From: Marinoscillum furvescens DSM 4134 | GTDB taxonomy: Bacteria; Bacteroidota; Bacteroidia; Cytophagales; Cyclobacteriaceae | Length of the DNA stretch: 64,000 bases | Direction of reading: 5' to 3' | NCBI RefSeq assembly: GCF_003386095.1 | Contig: NZ_QREG01000007.1 | Location: 124,001-188,000 of the forward strand | In this document: one piece after another, positions 17,944 to 26,263 of the stretch | Layout of the letters: every line of letters starts with the position of its first letter | How positions within the stretch are numbered: position 1 is the stretch's first letter | Notes under the pieces: model-generated | The model's database searches: none | What the model saw: the letters and a program-made list of their open reading frames with translations, nothing else | What the model was told of the DNA's origin: nothing | Program-made: the position numbers and the translations under genes

Positions 17944-17987
17944 GCGAACCGCCCCGTTACCTCGCGGTACATCGGTTTTCAAGAAGT
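17944..17987 (-). pseudogene. tRNA-Ser-derived fragment (remnant 2)
   Basis: Bases 17952-17984 match the intact tRNA-Ser (18353-18385) at 31 of 33 positions, covering the 3' side of the anticodon arm and the long variable arm with its GCGA loop. The 5' half, anticodon stem 5' strand and acceptor stem are missing, so it cannot be a working tRNA. The 44-nt block 17944-17987 matches 18124-18167 at 41 of 44 positions, which means both remnants share a novel junction (GCGAACCG) that is absent from the intact gene. Read on the minus strand, this junction lets AACCG pair with CGGTT around the variable-arm hairpin. Confidence 0.75.
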
Positions 17988-18055
17988 AGAATTTCATGGA
18001 TTTAATGGGGGATGGGAACAGCTATCAATCGTGCTGAAAATGGTTGTCTTTTAAA

Positions 18056-18090
18056 TAAAAAAAGCCCCTACACTCATCGTATAAGGGCTT
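18056..18090 (-). terminator. Rho-independent terminator after tRNA-Ser remnant 1
   Basis: On the minus strand the stem AAGCCCTTA / TAGGGGCTT (plus-strand arms 18082-18090 and 18062-18070) is followed by a T-rich tract (plus-strand A-run 18056-18063). It sits just 3' of the remnant acceptor sequence, the same position the functional tRNA terminator occupies relative to the intact gene. Confidence 0.65.
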
Positions 18091-18094
18091 TAAA

Positions 18095-18167
18095 GCAGAG
18101 GAGGAGGGATTCGAATCGCAACGGCGAACCGCCCCGGTTCCTCGCGGTACAGCGGTTTTCAAGAAGT
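18095..18167 (-). pseudogene. tRNA-Ser 3'-half remnant (remnant 1) with an internal insertion
   Basis: The acceptor/T-arm part 18095-18115 is identical over 21 nt to 18331-18351 of the intact tRNA-Ser region. Bases 18132-18164 match 18353-18385 at 31 of 33 positions. Between them 16 nt (18116-18131) replace two bases of the T stem. The 5' half of the tRNA is absent. A 3' half carrying acceptor stem and terminator, repeated downstream of the intact gene, is what successive integration at a tRNA 3' end leaves behind, though decay of a tandem tRNA duplication would look similar. Confidence 0.8.
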
Positions 18168-18296
18168 CAGAGTAATGCCGTTTGAGTTGTGATTTTGCAA
18201 TGCAATTTTCGCTTGCCTCCCGATTTTGAGTAGATCTCTGATTCCATGAATTGTTTGAAGTTTTCTGCTTAGAAAAGGAGAGGACTCGGATAAACG

Positions 18297-18324
18297 AAAA
18301 AACCCTGACATTTCTGTCAGGGTT
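18297..18324 (-). terminator. Rho-independent terminator of tRNA-Ser
   Basis: Minus-strand stem AACCCTGACA / TGTCAGGGTT (plus-strand arms 18315-18324 and 18301-18310) with a short loop, followed by a run of six T on the minus strand (plus-strand A at 18297-18302). It lies 7 bp beyond the tRNA 3' end. Confidence 0.85.
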
Positions 18325-18331
18325 TAGGATG

Positions 18332-18416
18332 CAGAGGAGGAGGGATTCGAACCCCCGGTACCTCGCGGTACAACGGTTTTCAAGACCGCCGCATTCGACC
18401 ACTCTGCCACTCCTCT
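18332..18416 (-). tRNA. tRNA-Ser (anticodon TGA)
   Basis: An 85-nt class II tRNA on the minus strand. The acceptor arms AGAGGAG (plus 18410-18416) and CTCCTCT (plus 18333-18339) pair at all seven positions, with discriminator G at 18332, as required for serine. The D arm has GGCAGAGTGGTCGAATGCG, the anticodon loop is CTTGAAA with anticodon TGA, the extended variable arm is GTACC-GCGA-GGTAC, and the T loop is TTCGAAT. The terminal CCA is not encoded. It reads UCN codons. Two 3'-half relatives lie downstream at 18095-18167 and 17944-17987. Confidence 0.97.
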
Positions 18417-18575
18417 GTGTTTATGGTCTTCATCAGTTGATCTGATGATGCGTTTTCGTTGGGAAATTCTAGCAATCAAAACCTACCGTTTTGATTTGTT
18501 GAGCTGTTGTCTTCCCTAAATCGGACGCAAATCTAAATTATTCTGAGAAATAGTCAAGCCTTGAGTGAAGAAAAA

Positions 18576-19238
18576 TTAGTTCTTTACAATTACTTGTTGT
18601 GAGCCATTGCAAAACTGGTCTACAAATGGCTGTGCTTCCCTGGGTGTGTAAAACATGGCCCGTGAGAAGTCTGTGCATGCTTGAATCTTATTGCCTATGC
18701 GTGAATGAGCGATGCCCCGCTGAATAAGGGTAGGCCCATGGGTCTTGTCTTTGGTCAAAATTTCATTGAAGGTTTCTATCGCTCTTTCTGTTGCTCCCAT
18801 CTCCATCAACGAAACGCCTATTTGGCACTGAACATGGTCTGAGTCAATTTTTACATTAGAAACTTCATTGTAAGCTATGGCATTGCGATAAGCAATTAAT
18901 GCACGTTTCCAATCCTTTTTAGCTTGATGTACAGCTCCTATATAGTAGTAATAGCTGGATTCGGTGAAGTTTAGAGCCAGAGCTTTGCGCATGGCAGTAA
19001 GGGAGGCTTCTAAATTCCCTAATTTAAAGTGGGCTAGTCCAAGTCCGTAGTGTGAATCGGCGGATTCGCTGGAAAAACGAACGGATTTTTCGAAGAGCTG
19101 AATCGCACGTGTGTATTCTTTGTGCTCCAGGGCTATTGCGCCCTGGCTAAAAAACTCTTTAGCTTTTTGATCATTAGTACTTTGTCCAAACGTGTAGATG
19201 GACAGCAGCAAAAGGAGGGTGGAAATAAATGGTTTCAT
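18576..19238 (-). CDS. Secreted tetratricopeptide-repeat protein
   Basis: A 220-residue protein with a signal peptide (MKPFISTLLLLLSIYTFGQS) and four or five TPR units (for example AIALEHKEYTRAIQLFEKSV and HYGLGLAHFKLGNLEASLTA). TPR proteins act as protein-protein scaffolds; this one should be periplasmic or outer-membrane associated. It has a single-gene arrangement with about 150 bp free on each side. No partner is indicated by the neighbours, which are the tRNA-Ser and the mltG-thioesterase-yihY operon. No enzymatic motif is present. Confidence 0.85.
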   Translation of the reverse strand: MKPFISTLLLLLSIYTFGQSTNDQKAKEFFSQGAIALEHKEYTRAIQLFEKSVRFSSESADSHYGLGLAHFKLGNLEASLTAMRKALALNFTESSYYYYIGAVHQAKKDWKRALIAYRNAIAYNEVSNVKIDSDHVQCQIGVSLMEMGATERAIETFNEILTKDKTHGPTLIQRGIAHSRIGNKIQACTDFSRAMFYTPREAQPFVDQFCNGSQQVIVKN

Positions 19239-19394
19239 CTGATAGCGGTTTTAGTTATTTCGTAGGCTAAGGAAATAGCCATAACTAAAGTAACGTGTCT
19301 AAGCTGGTAAGGCTATTTAATTACGACGAACCCTCTGATATTGTAGGTAATATGCCGATATGAGACTATAGGTAAAAAACCTAAGCTTTGTTAG

Positions 19395-20351
19395 TTAGTC
19401 CTCATCCAGGTCATAGACTTCTGCCTTACAGGCACGGTCCATGCTGGCGTTGAACTCAAAACCGAGTAATAGTATAAAGGACATAAGCCACTGCCATACC
19501 ATCAGTGCGATGATGGTGCCTATGGATCCATATACTTTGTTGTAAGTGCCGAAGTTGGCGACATAAAGCGAAAAGCCAAATGAAACCAATACGCAGAGTA
19601 GGGTGGCCAAAATGGAACCCATGGAAAAAAAACGCCATTTGTCGTGTATGGCTGGTCCCCAGTAGTAGATAGAGGCGATGGCCAGGTAAAAAGCGATGAA
19701 TATTACCACGAAACGCAGTACGATGATTAGGTAATAAAGAAAATCTTCAGACAATATGCCAATGTCAATTAGCCAGTTGAGTACAATTTGGCCAACGAGC
19801 AGCAGCACGATGGCCATAATCAATGCAAAAGCCAAAAGTAAGGTGAGTAGCAATGCAATCCAGCGAGTTTTGATAAACGACCGGTTTTCTACGGTCTTGT
19901 AGCTCATGTTGAAAGTTTTCATGAGTGAGTTTACGCCATTGGTGGCCAGGAAGAGAGCGAAAAGTACACCAAAAGACATAAGCCCTTCACGCCTGATTTG
20001 GACAGTGTCGTAAATGGTAGTGGCTGTTACATCAAATACACTTTTGGGTAGAATGTCCTGCAAAAAGTGCAGGATTTCTCCCTGACTCACTGAGGGTATG
20101 AATTCGTGAATGAATGGAATCAGTGCAAAAAGGAAAATGATTGCAGGGAAAAGTGAAAGTGTAAAGTTGAAAGCCACTCCATAGGCTTTTTCGAAGAGTT
20201 GATTGTCTCCTACTTTGTCAATAAAGATGATTAAAATGCGATACAGCGACGTTTGCCCACCACGAAGCTTGATGCTTTTCAGAAAAGACACTAGCCGTAT
20301 GTACCAGCCAGTGTAGCGTAGGTGCCGATGTAAAATAACGCGTTTTCTCAC
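19395..20351 (-). CDS. YihY/BrkB-family inner membrane protein
   Basis: A 318-residue protein with six hydrophobic segments typical of the YihY (former RNase BN/BrkB) family, including AYGVAFNFTLSLFPAIIFLF and the LMVWQWLMSFILLLGFEFNA end. The start is a GTG that overlaps the thioesterase stop by 4 nt; no other start lies upstream of the first membrane helix, so translational coupling is likely. It is the third gene of the mltG-thioesterase-yihY operon. The biochemical role of the family is unsettled; the older RNase BN annotation is incorrect. Confidence 0.88.
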   Translation of the reverse strand: MRKRVILHRHLRYTGWYIRLVSFLKSIKLRGGQTSLYRILIIFIDKVGDNQLFEKAYGVAFNFTLSLFPAIIFLFALIPFIHEFIPSVSQGEILHFLQDILPKSVFDVTATTIYDTVQIRREGLMSFGVLFALFLATNGVNSLMKTFNMSYKTVENRSFIKTRWIALLLTLLLAFALIMAIVLLLVGQIVLNWLIDIGILSEDFLYYLIIVLRFVVIFIAFYLAIASIYYWGPAIHDKWRFFSMGSILATLLCVLVSFGFSLYVANFGTYNKVYGSIGTIIALMVWQWLMSFILLLGFEFNASMDRACKAEVYDLDED

Positions 20352-20755
20352 TTAAAATAGGGTTCAAGTAACTCGGCTAGTTCGGTAGGAATGCGTGTAG
20401 CTCTTCCAGAATCCATTCGCATGAATACCAGCTCGGTTTCTCCAGTATTAATTAGACTTCCGTCCTGATTGGTAACCTCATAGTGAAATTTGATACGGGC
20501 GCGTGGAGCCTCTGGGATGGTCACTTTTATAGTAAGGAGGTCATCATACTTGCCAGGGCGCTTGTAATTGATATTTAGCGAAAGCACAGGCATGCCTATG
20601 CCCATTGCTTCGAGCTCCTTATAGGGAAATCCTAAGGCTCGGAATGCCTCCACTCGGGCTACTTCATAGTACATGGCGTAGTTGCCATAGTAGACATACC
20701 CCATCTGGTCTGTTTCGGCGTAGCGTACCCTGATGGCTATTTCGTGCTGATACAT
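20348..20755 (-). CDS. Acyl-CoA thioesterase, YbgC/4-hydroxybenzoyl-CoA thioesterase family
   Basis: A 135-residue hot-dog fold protein. The active-site motif is YAETDQMGYVYYGNYAMYYE, with the catalytic Asp in ETDQMG where the family has D-x-x-G. Such enzymes hydrolyse short- or long-chain acyl-CoA or acyl-ACP and in many bacteria associate with envelope genes. It starts 1 bp after the mltG stop and its stop overlaps the yihY GTG, giving a tight three-gene operon. The substrate cannot be read from sequence. Confidence 0.88.
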   Translation of the reverse strand: MYQHEIAIRVRYAETDQMGYVYYGNYAMYYEVARVEAFRALGFPYKELEAMGIGMPVLSLNINYKRPGKYDDLLTIKVTIPEAPRARIKFHYEVTNQDGSLINTGETELVFMRMDSGRATRIPTELAELLEPYFK

Positions 20756-20756
20756 G

Positions 20757-21791
20757 CTAACGATAGATCCTTTGCTGGTTCAGTGCTCGCTGAAACCTGC
20801 GAGCGTTTACATTGTGCTGAGAAAGCGTTTTAGCAAACACATGGTAGCCTGAAAAATCTTCCTTTGCACAAAAATAAAGGTAGTTATGTTCTTCCGGATT
20901 TAAAACAGCTTCCAATGCTGCAATGGAAGGCATTCGGATTGGTCCCGGGGGTAAACCTTTGTATTTATACGTGTTGTATGGGGATTCAAAGGCTTTGTCT
21001 TTATTCAAAATACGACGGATAGAAAAGTCACCTATCGCAAATACGAGCGTTGGGTCAGCGTCTAGTTTGATGCCTCGCTCCAGCCTGTTGAGGTAAACTC
21101 CCGCTATCGTTGGGGCTTCACTCATTTGGTTGGTCTCAGCATCTACTATCGATGCTACAGTGGCCACTTCTGTGCGCGATAGTCCCAATTTGTCGGCCTT
21201 GGCCTGTCTTTCGGTAGTCCAAAACCTGTTGTACTCGGAGTGCATTCTATCGAGTAGTTCCTGTGCGCTGATGGTCCAATACACTTCGTAGGTGTTGGGC
21301 AGAAACATGGCTATGAATGTCTCTTTTGTAAATCCGTATGCCTTGGCCACGCTATCAGATTCTAGAAGAGGAGCCATCTCTGTGGAGTCTAGCTGTATGG
21401 TGGAAGTCAGTTTGGGTGCCAGCTCCTCTATTTTTCGTGCGTTGCTAAAGGTGAGCTTGACGGGGGTTTGCAAGCCCGCTCTCAGGAGGTTGATTGCCTC
21501 CGTGTTGCTCATGTCTGCTTTGAGGAGGTACATGCCTGGCTTGATGTGCGTGTCGTACTCTTTTAGCTTGGCTAGCAGACTAAAAGATACCGCGTCATTG
21601 ATGATGCGTTCGTCGTAGAGGCGATTTCGCAATTCGGTGAAAGTAGTGCCATCAGGAATGGCAAACATGCGGTCCTGCTGGTCTACGAGTATATTAGGGG
21701 TAAAGAGTATTTGATAGCCGTAAAAAGCAAACGATGATAACATCACTGCAAATACGATCATAAAGGTCGCTATTAGCTTCTTTTTTTTCAT
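20757..21791 (-). CDS. mltG: Endolytic peptidoglycan transglycosylase MltG
   Basis: A 344-residue protein with an N-terminal membrane anchor (ATFMIVFAVMLSSFAFYGY), a LysM-like region, and the YceG/MltG catalytic domain. The catalytic glutamate is Glu219 in VASIVDAET, followed by IAGVYLNRLERG and LDADPTLVFA, matching the family signature NRL...M-L-x-x-D-P-T. The enzyme cuts nascent glycan strands in the periplasm near the membrane and sets strand length. It is the first gene of the operon with a thioesterase and YihY protein. Confidence 0.95.
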   Translation of the reverse strand: MKKKKLIATFMIVFAVMLSSFAFYGYQILFTPNILVDQQDRMFAIPDGTTFTELRNRLYDERIINDAVSFSLLAKLKEYDTHIKPGMYLLKADMSNTEAINLLRAGLQTPVKLTFSNARKIEELAPKLTSTIQLDSTEMAPLLESDSVAKAYGFTKETFIAMFLPNTYEVYWTISAQELLDRMHSEYNRFWTTERQAKADKLGLSRTEVATVASIVDAETNQMSEAPTIAGVYLNRLERGIKLDADPTLVFAIGDFSIRRILNKDKAFESPYNTYKYKGLPPGPIRMPSIAALEAVLNPEEHNYLYFCAKEDFSGYHVFAKTLSQHNVNARRFQRALNQQRIYR

Positions 21792-22214
21792 CCTTGATTT
21801 TGAATTTGCCGCAAAGGTAGGGAAGTGATAAATAACCTTGCCATTAATTATAAGTTGAAGAGCGTGTCCCTGTCAGTGATACCTCTGAAACTTAAATAGA
21901 ATGCTGGAATCACAATAGTGGGATTGTCTGGTTTAGCTCAGCCTGTAGTGGTGCTGTCAAAATTCAATTGTATATGATCCATTTCAAATAAGAGAATTTC
22001 AACTTGTATCAGAATAGATTGATATCTTTTCGTTCTGAGCATTGAAAAACAATTCACTAAGCCTGCAATTATAACTCTGATTAGTTCTCTTAAAAAATTC
22101 GAGCAGATTAAATAAATTTCGCTCGCCGGCACCTAAGATATTTGAGACTTAGTGAGTAAATTCTGATAATTACGGTAAATCATACTAATCATAGTTGTAT
22201 AATCATTACGAATT
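21792..22214. other. Intergenic region between divergent mltG and tsaC genes
   Basis: About 420 bp, AT-rich. It must contain the two divergent promoters. A minus-strand open frame of 64 codons (21938-22132) has no recognisable features and an unnatural composition, so I do not call it a gene. No repeat or RNA structure stands out. Confidence 0.55.
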
Positions 22215-22844
22215 ATGGCTGCAGAACTCATCAAATTGTACCCAGAAAACCCAGAGGAAAAGAAGATACGGCATATAGTAGATGTTTTGCGAGATGGGGG
22301 TCTCGTCATCTACCCTACAGATACGGTATATGGTGTAGGGTGTGATATTTTCAATAGCAAGGCGCTGGACCGGCTCAAGCTGCTCAAAGGCATCAAAGGC
22401 AAAGACCTAAACCTTTCGTTTATCTGCTATGACTTAAGTCAACTTTCAGAATATGCCAAGCATGTAGATACCCCGATTTTTAAACTGATGAAGAAAAGTT
22501 TTCCGGGACCGTTTACCTTTATTTTGGAGTCATCCAGCAAGGTGCCCAAGATATTGAATGTCAAAAAGAAAACTGTGGGTATTCGGGTGCCTGATAATTT
22601 GATTCCCCGAGACATTGTGCGCATTCTTGGAAACCCAATCATCACTACCTCCATTCATGATGAAGACGAAATAGTGGAATACTCCACTGACCCTAGTTTG
22701 ATATATGAGGAATTTGAAAATCATGTAGACATCATAATAGATGGAGGGTTTGGTAGCAACCAACCGAGTACCGTGGTAGACTGTACAGGGGATGAGCCAA
22801 TAATTATTCGCCAGGGAATGGGCGATATTTCGCAATATTTGTAA
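22215..22844 (+). CDS. tsaC: L-threonylcarbamoyladenylate synthase (TsaC/YrdC/Sua5 family)
   Basis: A 209-residue YrdC-domain protein. Characteristic motifs are [17 protein letters not shown] near the N-terminus, KRPxxLN-like [25 protein letters not shown] and a final TVVDCTG-IIRQG block. It makes threonylcarbamoyl-AMP from threonine, bicarbonate and ATP for the t6A37 modification of tRNAs reading ANN codons. The length fits the short YrdC/YciO type rather than two-domain Sua5. The wbqC gene starts directly after the stop codon with no gap. Confidence 0.92.
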   Translation: MAAELIKLYPENPEEKKIRHIVDVLRDGGLVIYPTDTVYGVGCDIFNSKALDRLKLLKGIKGKDLNLSFICYDLSQLSEYAKHVDTPIFKLMKKSFPGPFTFILESSSKVPKILNVKKKTVGIRVPDNLIPRDIVRILGNPIITTSIHDEDEIVEYSTDPSLIYEEFENHVDIIIDGGFGSNQPSTVVDCTGDEPIIIRQGMGDISQYL

Positions 22845-23483
22845 ATGCAAAAAATCGTTATTGAGCCACACTACCTTGGTTCACTCGAGTATTTCATATT
22901 GCTCATGCGGTCTGATGAGGTGATACTGGAAGTGTGTCAGCATTTTACCAAGCAGACATATAAAAACCGCTGCTATATACTCACAGATAAAGGTGAAATG
23001 CCGCTTTCTGTGCCCGTCCAGTATGGAAATCGTACAGCAATAAAAGATGTGCGTATAGATCATCGTCAGAGTTGGGTGAGGCAACACTGGGGAGCGTTTT
23101 ATTCAGCTTATGGAAAGGCGCCATTTTTTGAATACTTTCATGATCACTTTCGAAATATCTGGGAGAAAAAGCATGGTTTTTTGGTAGACCTGAATGTAGA
23201 AATGATGACAATGTGTCTGAAAATCTTACAATGTGACAGGTCGTTTGAATTCACTGAAAATTTCACTCGTCGAGTGAAAACGGAATTTATTGACCTTAGA
23301 GAGTACATCCTACCGAAAAAGTCTTTTCAGGAACGCAAAATATATCTACCTTTTCCCTACACACAGACGTTTGGCAATAATTTTGTCAGTAACCTTAGCA
23401 TCCTGGATCTGATCATGTGTGAAGGTCCGCAGGCTTCTGAAGTGCTGGCCAGGTCAGTAGCGTCGGGAGGTGAACAAATATGA
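22845..23483 (+). CDS. WbqC family protein
   Basis: A 212-residue protein of the WbqC family (PF08889), recognised from EPHYLGSLEYF near the start, SVPVQYGNRTAIKDVRID, and WVRQHWGAFYSAYGKAPFFEY. The name derives from an O-antigen cluster, but the function is not established in most bacteria. It begins on the base after the tsaC stop, implying co-transcription and translational coupling. The pairing of YrdC and WbqC genes may simply reflect local gene order. Confidence 0.85.
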   Translation: MQKIVIEPHYLGSLEYFILLMRSDEVILEVCQHFTKQTYKNRCYILTDKGEMPLSVPVQYGNRTAIKDVRIDHRQSWVRQHWGAFYSAYGKAPFFEYFHDHFRNIWEKKHGFLVDLNVEMMTMCLKILQCDRSFEFTENFTRRVKTEFIDLREYILPKKSFQERKIYLPFPYTQTFGNNFVSNLSILDLIMCEGPQASEVLARSVASGGEQI

Positions 23484-23522
23484 AAATTTATGTGTTGGTT
23501 TAACTCAGTCGATGTGAGGTTT

Positions 23523-23572
23523 TCATTCACATAAATTTTAAATTTACTTAACGAGTACTCATTCATATAAAT
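23523..23572 (+). promoter_or_regulatory. Direct repeat upstream of clpC (candidate operator or promoter element)
   Basis: Two copies of TCATTCAYATAAAT lie at 23523-23536 and 23559-23572, 36 bp apart and identical at 13 of 14 positions, ending 8 bp before the clpC ATG. The arrangement suggests a regulator binding site or duplicated promoter element for this stress-type ATPase gene. No known consensus is matched with certainty. Confidence 0.4.
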
Positions 23573-23579
23573 CCATTTT

Positions 23580-26129
23580 ATGGAAGCGAAATTTTCAAAT
23601 AGAGTAAAGGAAGTGATCTCTCTGAGCCGCGAAGAAGCTTTGCGATTGGGGCACGATTACATCGGCACAGAGCACTTGTTGCTGGGTATGATACGCGAAG
23701 GAGAAGGTGTGGCGGTGAGTCTTCTGAAGAAACTCGGTGTTTCTCTGGAAGAGCTGCGCTCAGCTATAGAGCAGGCTACCAAAGGTACAGCTACCAGCAA
23801 TGTGAAAAATCTTGCAAATATCCCACTGACAAGGCAATCTGAAAAGGTTCTGAAAATAACTTACCTCGAAGCAAAGATTTTTAAAAGTCAGCTCATAGGT
23901 ACAGAGCACTTGCTCCTTTCGATTCTTCGAGATGAGGATAATCTGGCTACTCAAATATTGGACAAGTTTGATGTAAGCTACGATGTTGTAAAGGAGCTAT
24001 TGGAATACCAGACAGAAAACCCGCTTGCTCAGTCAGATACGGATGACGGAGATGAGGATTCAGGAAAGATTTTTGGCGGATCCTCATCAGGAGGAAGTGG
24101 CGCCGGACGAGAATCAGGCAAGGGTAGTGAGAAGTCACGTACTCCAGTGCTGGATAATTTTGGTCGTGACCTTACCAAACTAGCTGAAGATGATAAGCTA
24201 GACCCTATAGTAGGTCGCGAAAAAGAAATAGAGCGTGTAGCTCAGATCCTGAGTAGAAGAAAGAAAAACAATCCTATACTTATAGGTGAGCCTGGTGTGG
24301 GTAAAACTGCCATAGCTGAAGGTCTGGCATTGCGTATCGTTCAGAAAAAAGTGTCTCGAATCCTTTTTGGCAAGCGAGTGGTTACGCTTGATCTGGCTTC
24401 TCTGGTAGCAGGCACCAAGTATAGAGGGCAGTTTGAGGAGCGCATGAAAGCTGTGATGAATGAGATCGAGAAATCACCAGATGTGATTTTGTTCATAGAT
24501 GAGCTGCACACCATTGTGGGTGCTGGTGGAGCTTCTGGCTCTCTGGATGCTTCGAACATGTTTAAGCCGGCACTTGCACGTGGCGAAATACAATGCATCG
24601 GAGCTACTACTTTAGATGAGTACCGTCAGTATATTGAAAAAGACGGAGCGCTGGCTAGAAGATTCCAGATGGTAATGGTAGATGCTACTACACCAGAGGA
24701 AACCATGCAGATTCTGGACAATATAAAAGACAAATATCAGGACCACCACCATGTGAACTATACCAAAGAAGCTATAGAAGCATGCGTGACTCTGTCGGAT
24801 AGATACATTAGTGATCGCTACCTGCCAGACAAGGCTATAGATGTACTCGATGAAGCTGGTGCAAGGGTGCACATCAACAATATCAATGTGCCGCAGCAAG
24901 TGGTTGATCTCGAAGAGCAAATTGAGGAAATCAAGAAAGAGAAAAACCGGGTAGTCAAAAGTCAGAAATACGAAGAAGCTGCTCAGTTAAGAGACAAGGA
25001 GAAGAAACTGCTTGCTCAACTAGACGAGGAGAAATCCAAGTGGGAAGAAGAGACCCGCACAAAGCGCTATGAGGTAGACGAGGAAAACGTGGCTGAAGTG
25101 ATAGCGATGATGACAGGAATCCCTACCAAGCGTATAGCTCAGAATGAAAGCGTGAAACTGCTCGCGATGAAAGAAGATCTGGGCAAAAAAGTGATAGGTC
25201 AGGATGATGCTATTAGTAAGCTGACCAAAGCCATTCAACGTACGCGAGTGGGTCTCAAAGATCCCAAGAAGCCCATCGGGTCATTTATATTTCTAGGGCC
25301 TACAGGCGTGGGTAAAACAGAGATGGCTAAGATGCTATCCACTTTCTTGTTTGACAAAGATGATTCGCTGATTCGCATCGACATGAGCGAATACATGGAG
25401 AAATTCTCTGTGTCTCGCCTTGTGGGAGCGCCTCCGGGCTATGTAGGCTATGAAGAAGGTGGTCAGCTTACGGAAAAAGTACGCCGAAAGCCTTATTCTG
25501 TAGTGCTACTAGATGAAATCGAAAAAGCACACCCTGATGTGTTTAATATCTTACTCCAGGTGCTGGATGATGGTATACTCACAGATGGATTGGGTAGAAG
25601 AGTGGATTTTCGAAATACCATCATCATCATGACTTCCAATATCGGAGTTCGTGATTTGAAAGATTTCGGTGCTGGGATAGGATTTGCTACGGCTGCTAAG
25701 CGTGAGGGTGCGGATGAAGCCATGAAGTCTACTATTCAAAATGCATTGAAAAAAGCATTCAGTCCAGAGTTTTTAAATCGATTGGATGATGTTATCGTCT
25801 TTAATTCACTGGAGCGAAGTGATATTCATAAAATCATTGACATATCGCTTAGAAAGCTTTTTGTCAGGATTACAGATCTAGGCTATACAGTGGAGCTTAC
25901 TACTAAGGCGAAGGATTTCTTGTCTGACAAGGGTTACGATCCTCAGTATGGAGCAAGACCGCTCAACAGGGCTATCCAAAAATATTTGGAAGACCCTGTA
26001 GCTGAAGAAATCCTGAAAGGAGAAATTCAGGAAGGCGATACGCTAATAGCCGATTGGGACGGCAAATCTGATGAACTTCACCTTAAGCTAAAGAAGAAAA
26101 AAGTAAAGGAAGAAGATAAAGAAAAGTAG
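23580..26129 (+). CDS. clpC: ClpC-type AAA+ unfoldase, ATP-binding subunit of Clp protease
   Basis: An 849-residue Clp/Hsp100 ATPase. Two Clp_N repeats lie at about 3-145 (SREEALRLGHDYIGTEHLLL is the first). A Gly/Ser-rich linker precedes AAA domain 1 with Walker A GEPGVGKT and Walker B VILFIDELHT. A UVR-like coiled coil (EEQIEEIKKEKNRVVKSQKY) marks ClpC rather than ClpA or ClpB. AAA domain 2 has GPTGVGKT, and a ClpB D2-small domain ends the protein. It unfolds substrates and passes them to ClpP in the cytosol. It is preceded by a direct repeat and followed by a strong terminator, so it is transcribed alone or as the end of the tsaC-wbqC unit. Confidence 0.96.
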   Translation: MEAKFSNRVKEVISLSREEALRLGHDYIGTEHLLLGMIREGEGVAVSLLKKLGVSLEELRSAIEQATKGTATSNVKNLANIPLTRQSEKVLKITYLEAKIFKSQLIGTEHLLLSILRDEDNLATQILDKFDVSYDVVKELLEYQTENPLAQSDTDDGDEDSGKIFGGSSSGGSGAGRESGKGSEKSRTPVLDNFGRDLTKLAEDDKLDPIVGREKEIERVAQILSRRKKNNPILIGEPGVGKTAIAEGLALRIVQKKVSRILFGKRVVTLDLASLVAGTKYRGQFEERMKAVMNEIEKSPDVILFIDELHTIVGAGGASGSLDASNMFKPALARGEIQCIGATTLDEYRQYIEKDGALARRFQMVMVDATTPEETMQILDNIKDKYQDHHHVNYTKEAIEACVTLSDRYISDRYLPDKAIDVLDEAGARVHINNINVPQQVVDLEEQIEEIKKEKNRVVKSQKYEEAAQLRDKEKKLLAQLDEEKSKWEEETRTKRYEVDEENVAEVIAMMTGIPTKRIAQNESVKLLAMKEDLGKKVIGQDDAISKLTKAIQRTRVGLKDPKKPIGSFIFLGPTGVGKTEMAKMLSTFLFDKDDSLIRIDMSEYMEKFSVSRLVGAPPGYVGYEEGGQLTEKVRRKPYSVVLLDEIEKAHPDVFNILLQVLDDGILTDGLGRRVDFRNTIIIMTSNIGVRDLKDFGAGIGFATAAKREGADEAMKSTIQNALKKAFSPEFLNRLDDVIVFNSLERSDIHKIIDISLRKLFVRITDLGYTVELTTKAKDFLSDKGYDPQYGARPLNRAIQKYLEDPVAEEILKGEIQEGDTLIADWDGKSDELHLKLKKKKVKEEDKEK

Positions 26130-26134
26130 AAAAA

Positions 26135-26156
26135 AGGGCCGAGAGGCCCTTTTTTT
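26135..26156 (+). terminator. Rho-independent terminator of clpC
   Basis: AGGGCC-GAGA-GGCCCT (26135-26150) with a following run of seven T. Placed 6 bp after the clpC stop codon. Confidence 0.92.
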
Positions 26157-26220
26157 ATGCCTTATCTGCTTTTGATTAGTTGATTTTGAATGATTGTGTA
26201 ACCTTCTGGTTAATTTTTAG

Positions 26221-26244
26221 GTTTATAATATAAACCAGTTTATG
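26221..26244 (+). promoter_or_regulatory. 24-bp element, copy 1: palindromic candidate operator
   Basis: GTTTATA-A-TATAAAC (26221-26235) is a perfect 15-bp palindrome around a central base, followed by a third half-site GTTTATG at 26238-26244. The whole 24-bp block matches the block at 27137-27160 at 20 of 24 positions, with the GTTTATA half-sites spaced 17 nt apart in both. It lies 19 bp before the ATG of the membrane protein gene. The winged-helix regulator encoded at 26833-27120 is the obvious candidate to bind both copies. Confidence 0.65.
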
Positions 26245-26263
26245 TTTGGATAAAAAAAGAGAC

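Noticed and set aside
19395-20351. Annotation of the YihY protein as ribonuclease BN
   Set aside because: The family name was historically assigned in error; real RNase BN is a metallo-beta-lactamase. This protein has only membrane segments.
21938-22132. Minus-strand ORF of 64 codons upstream of tsaC
   Set aside because: AT-driven open frame without conserved features in the divergent promoter region.
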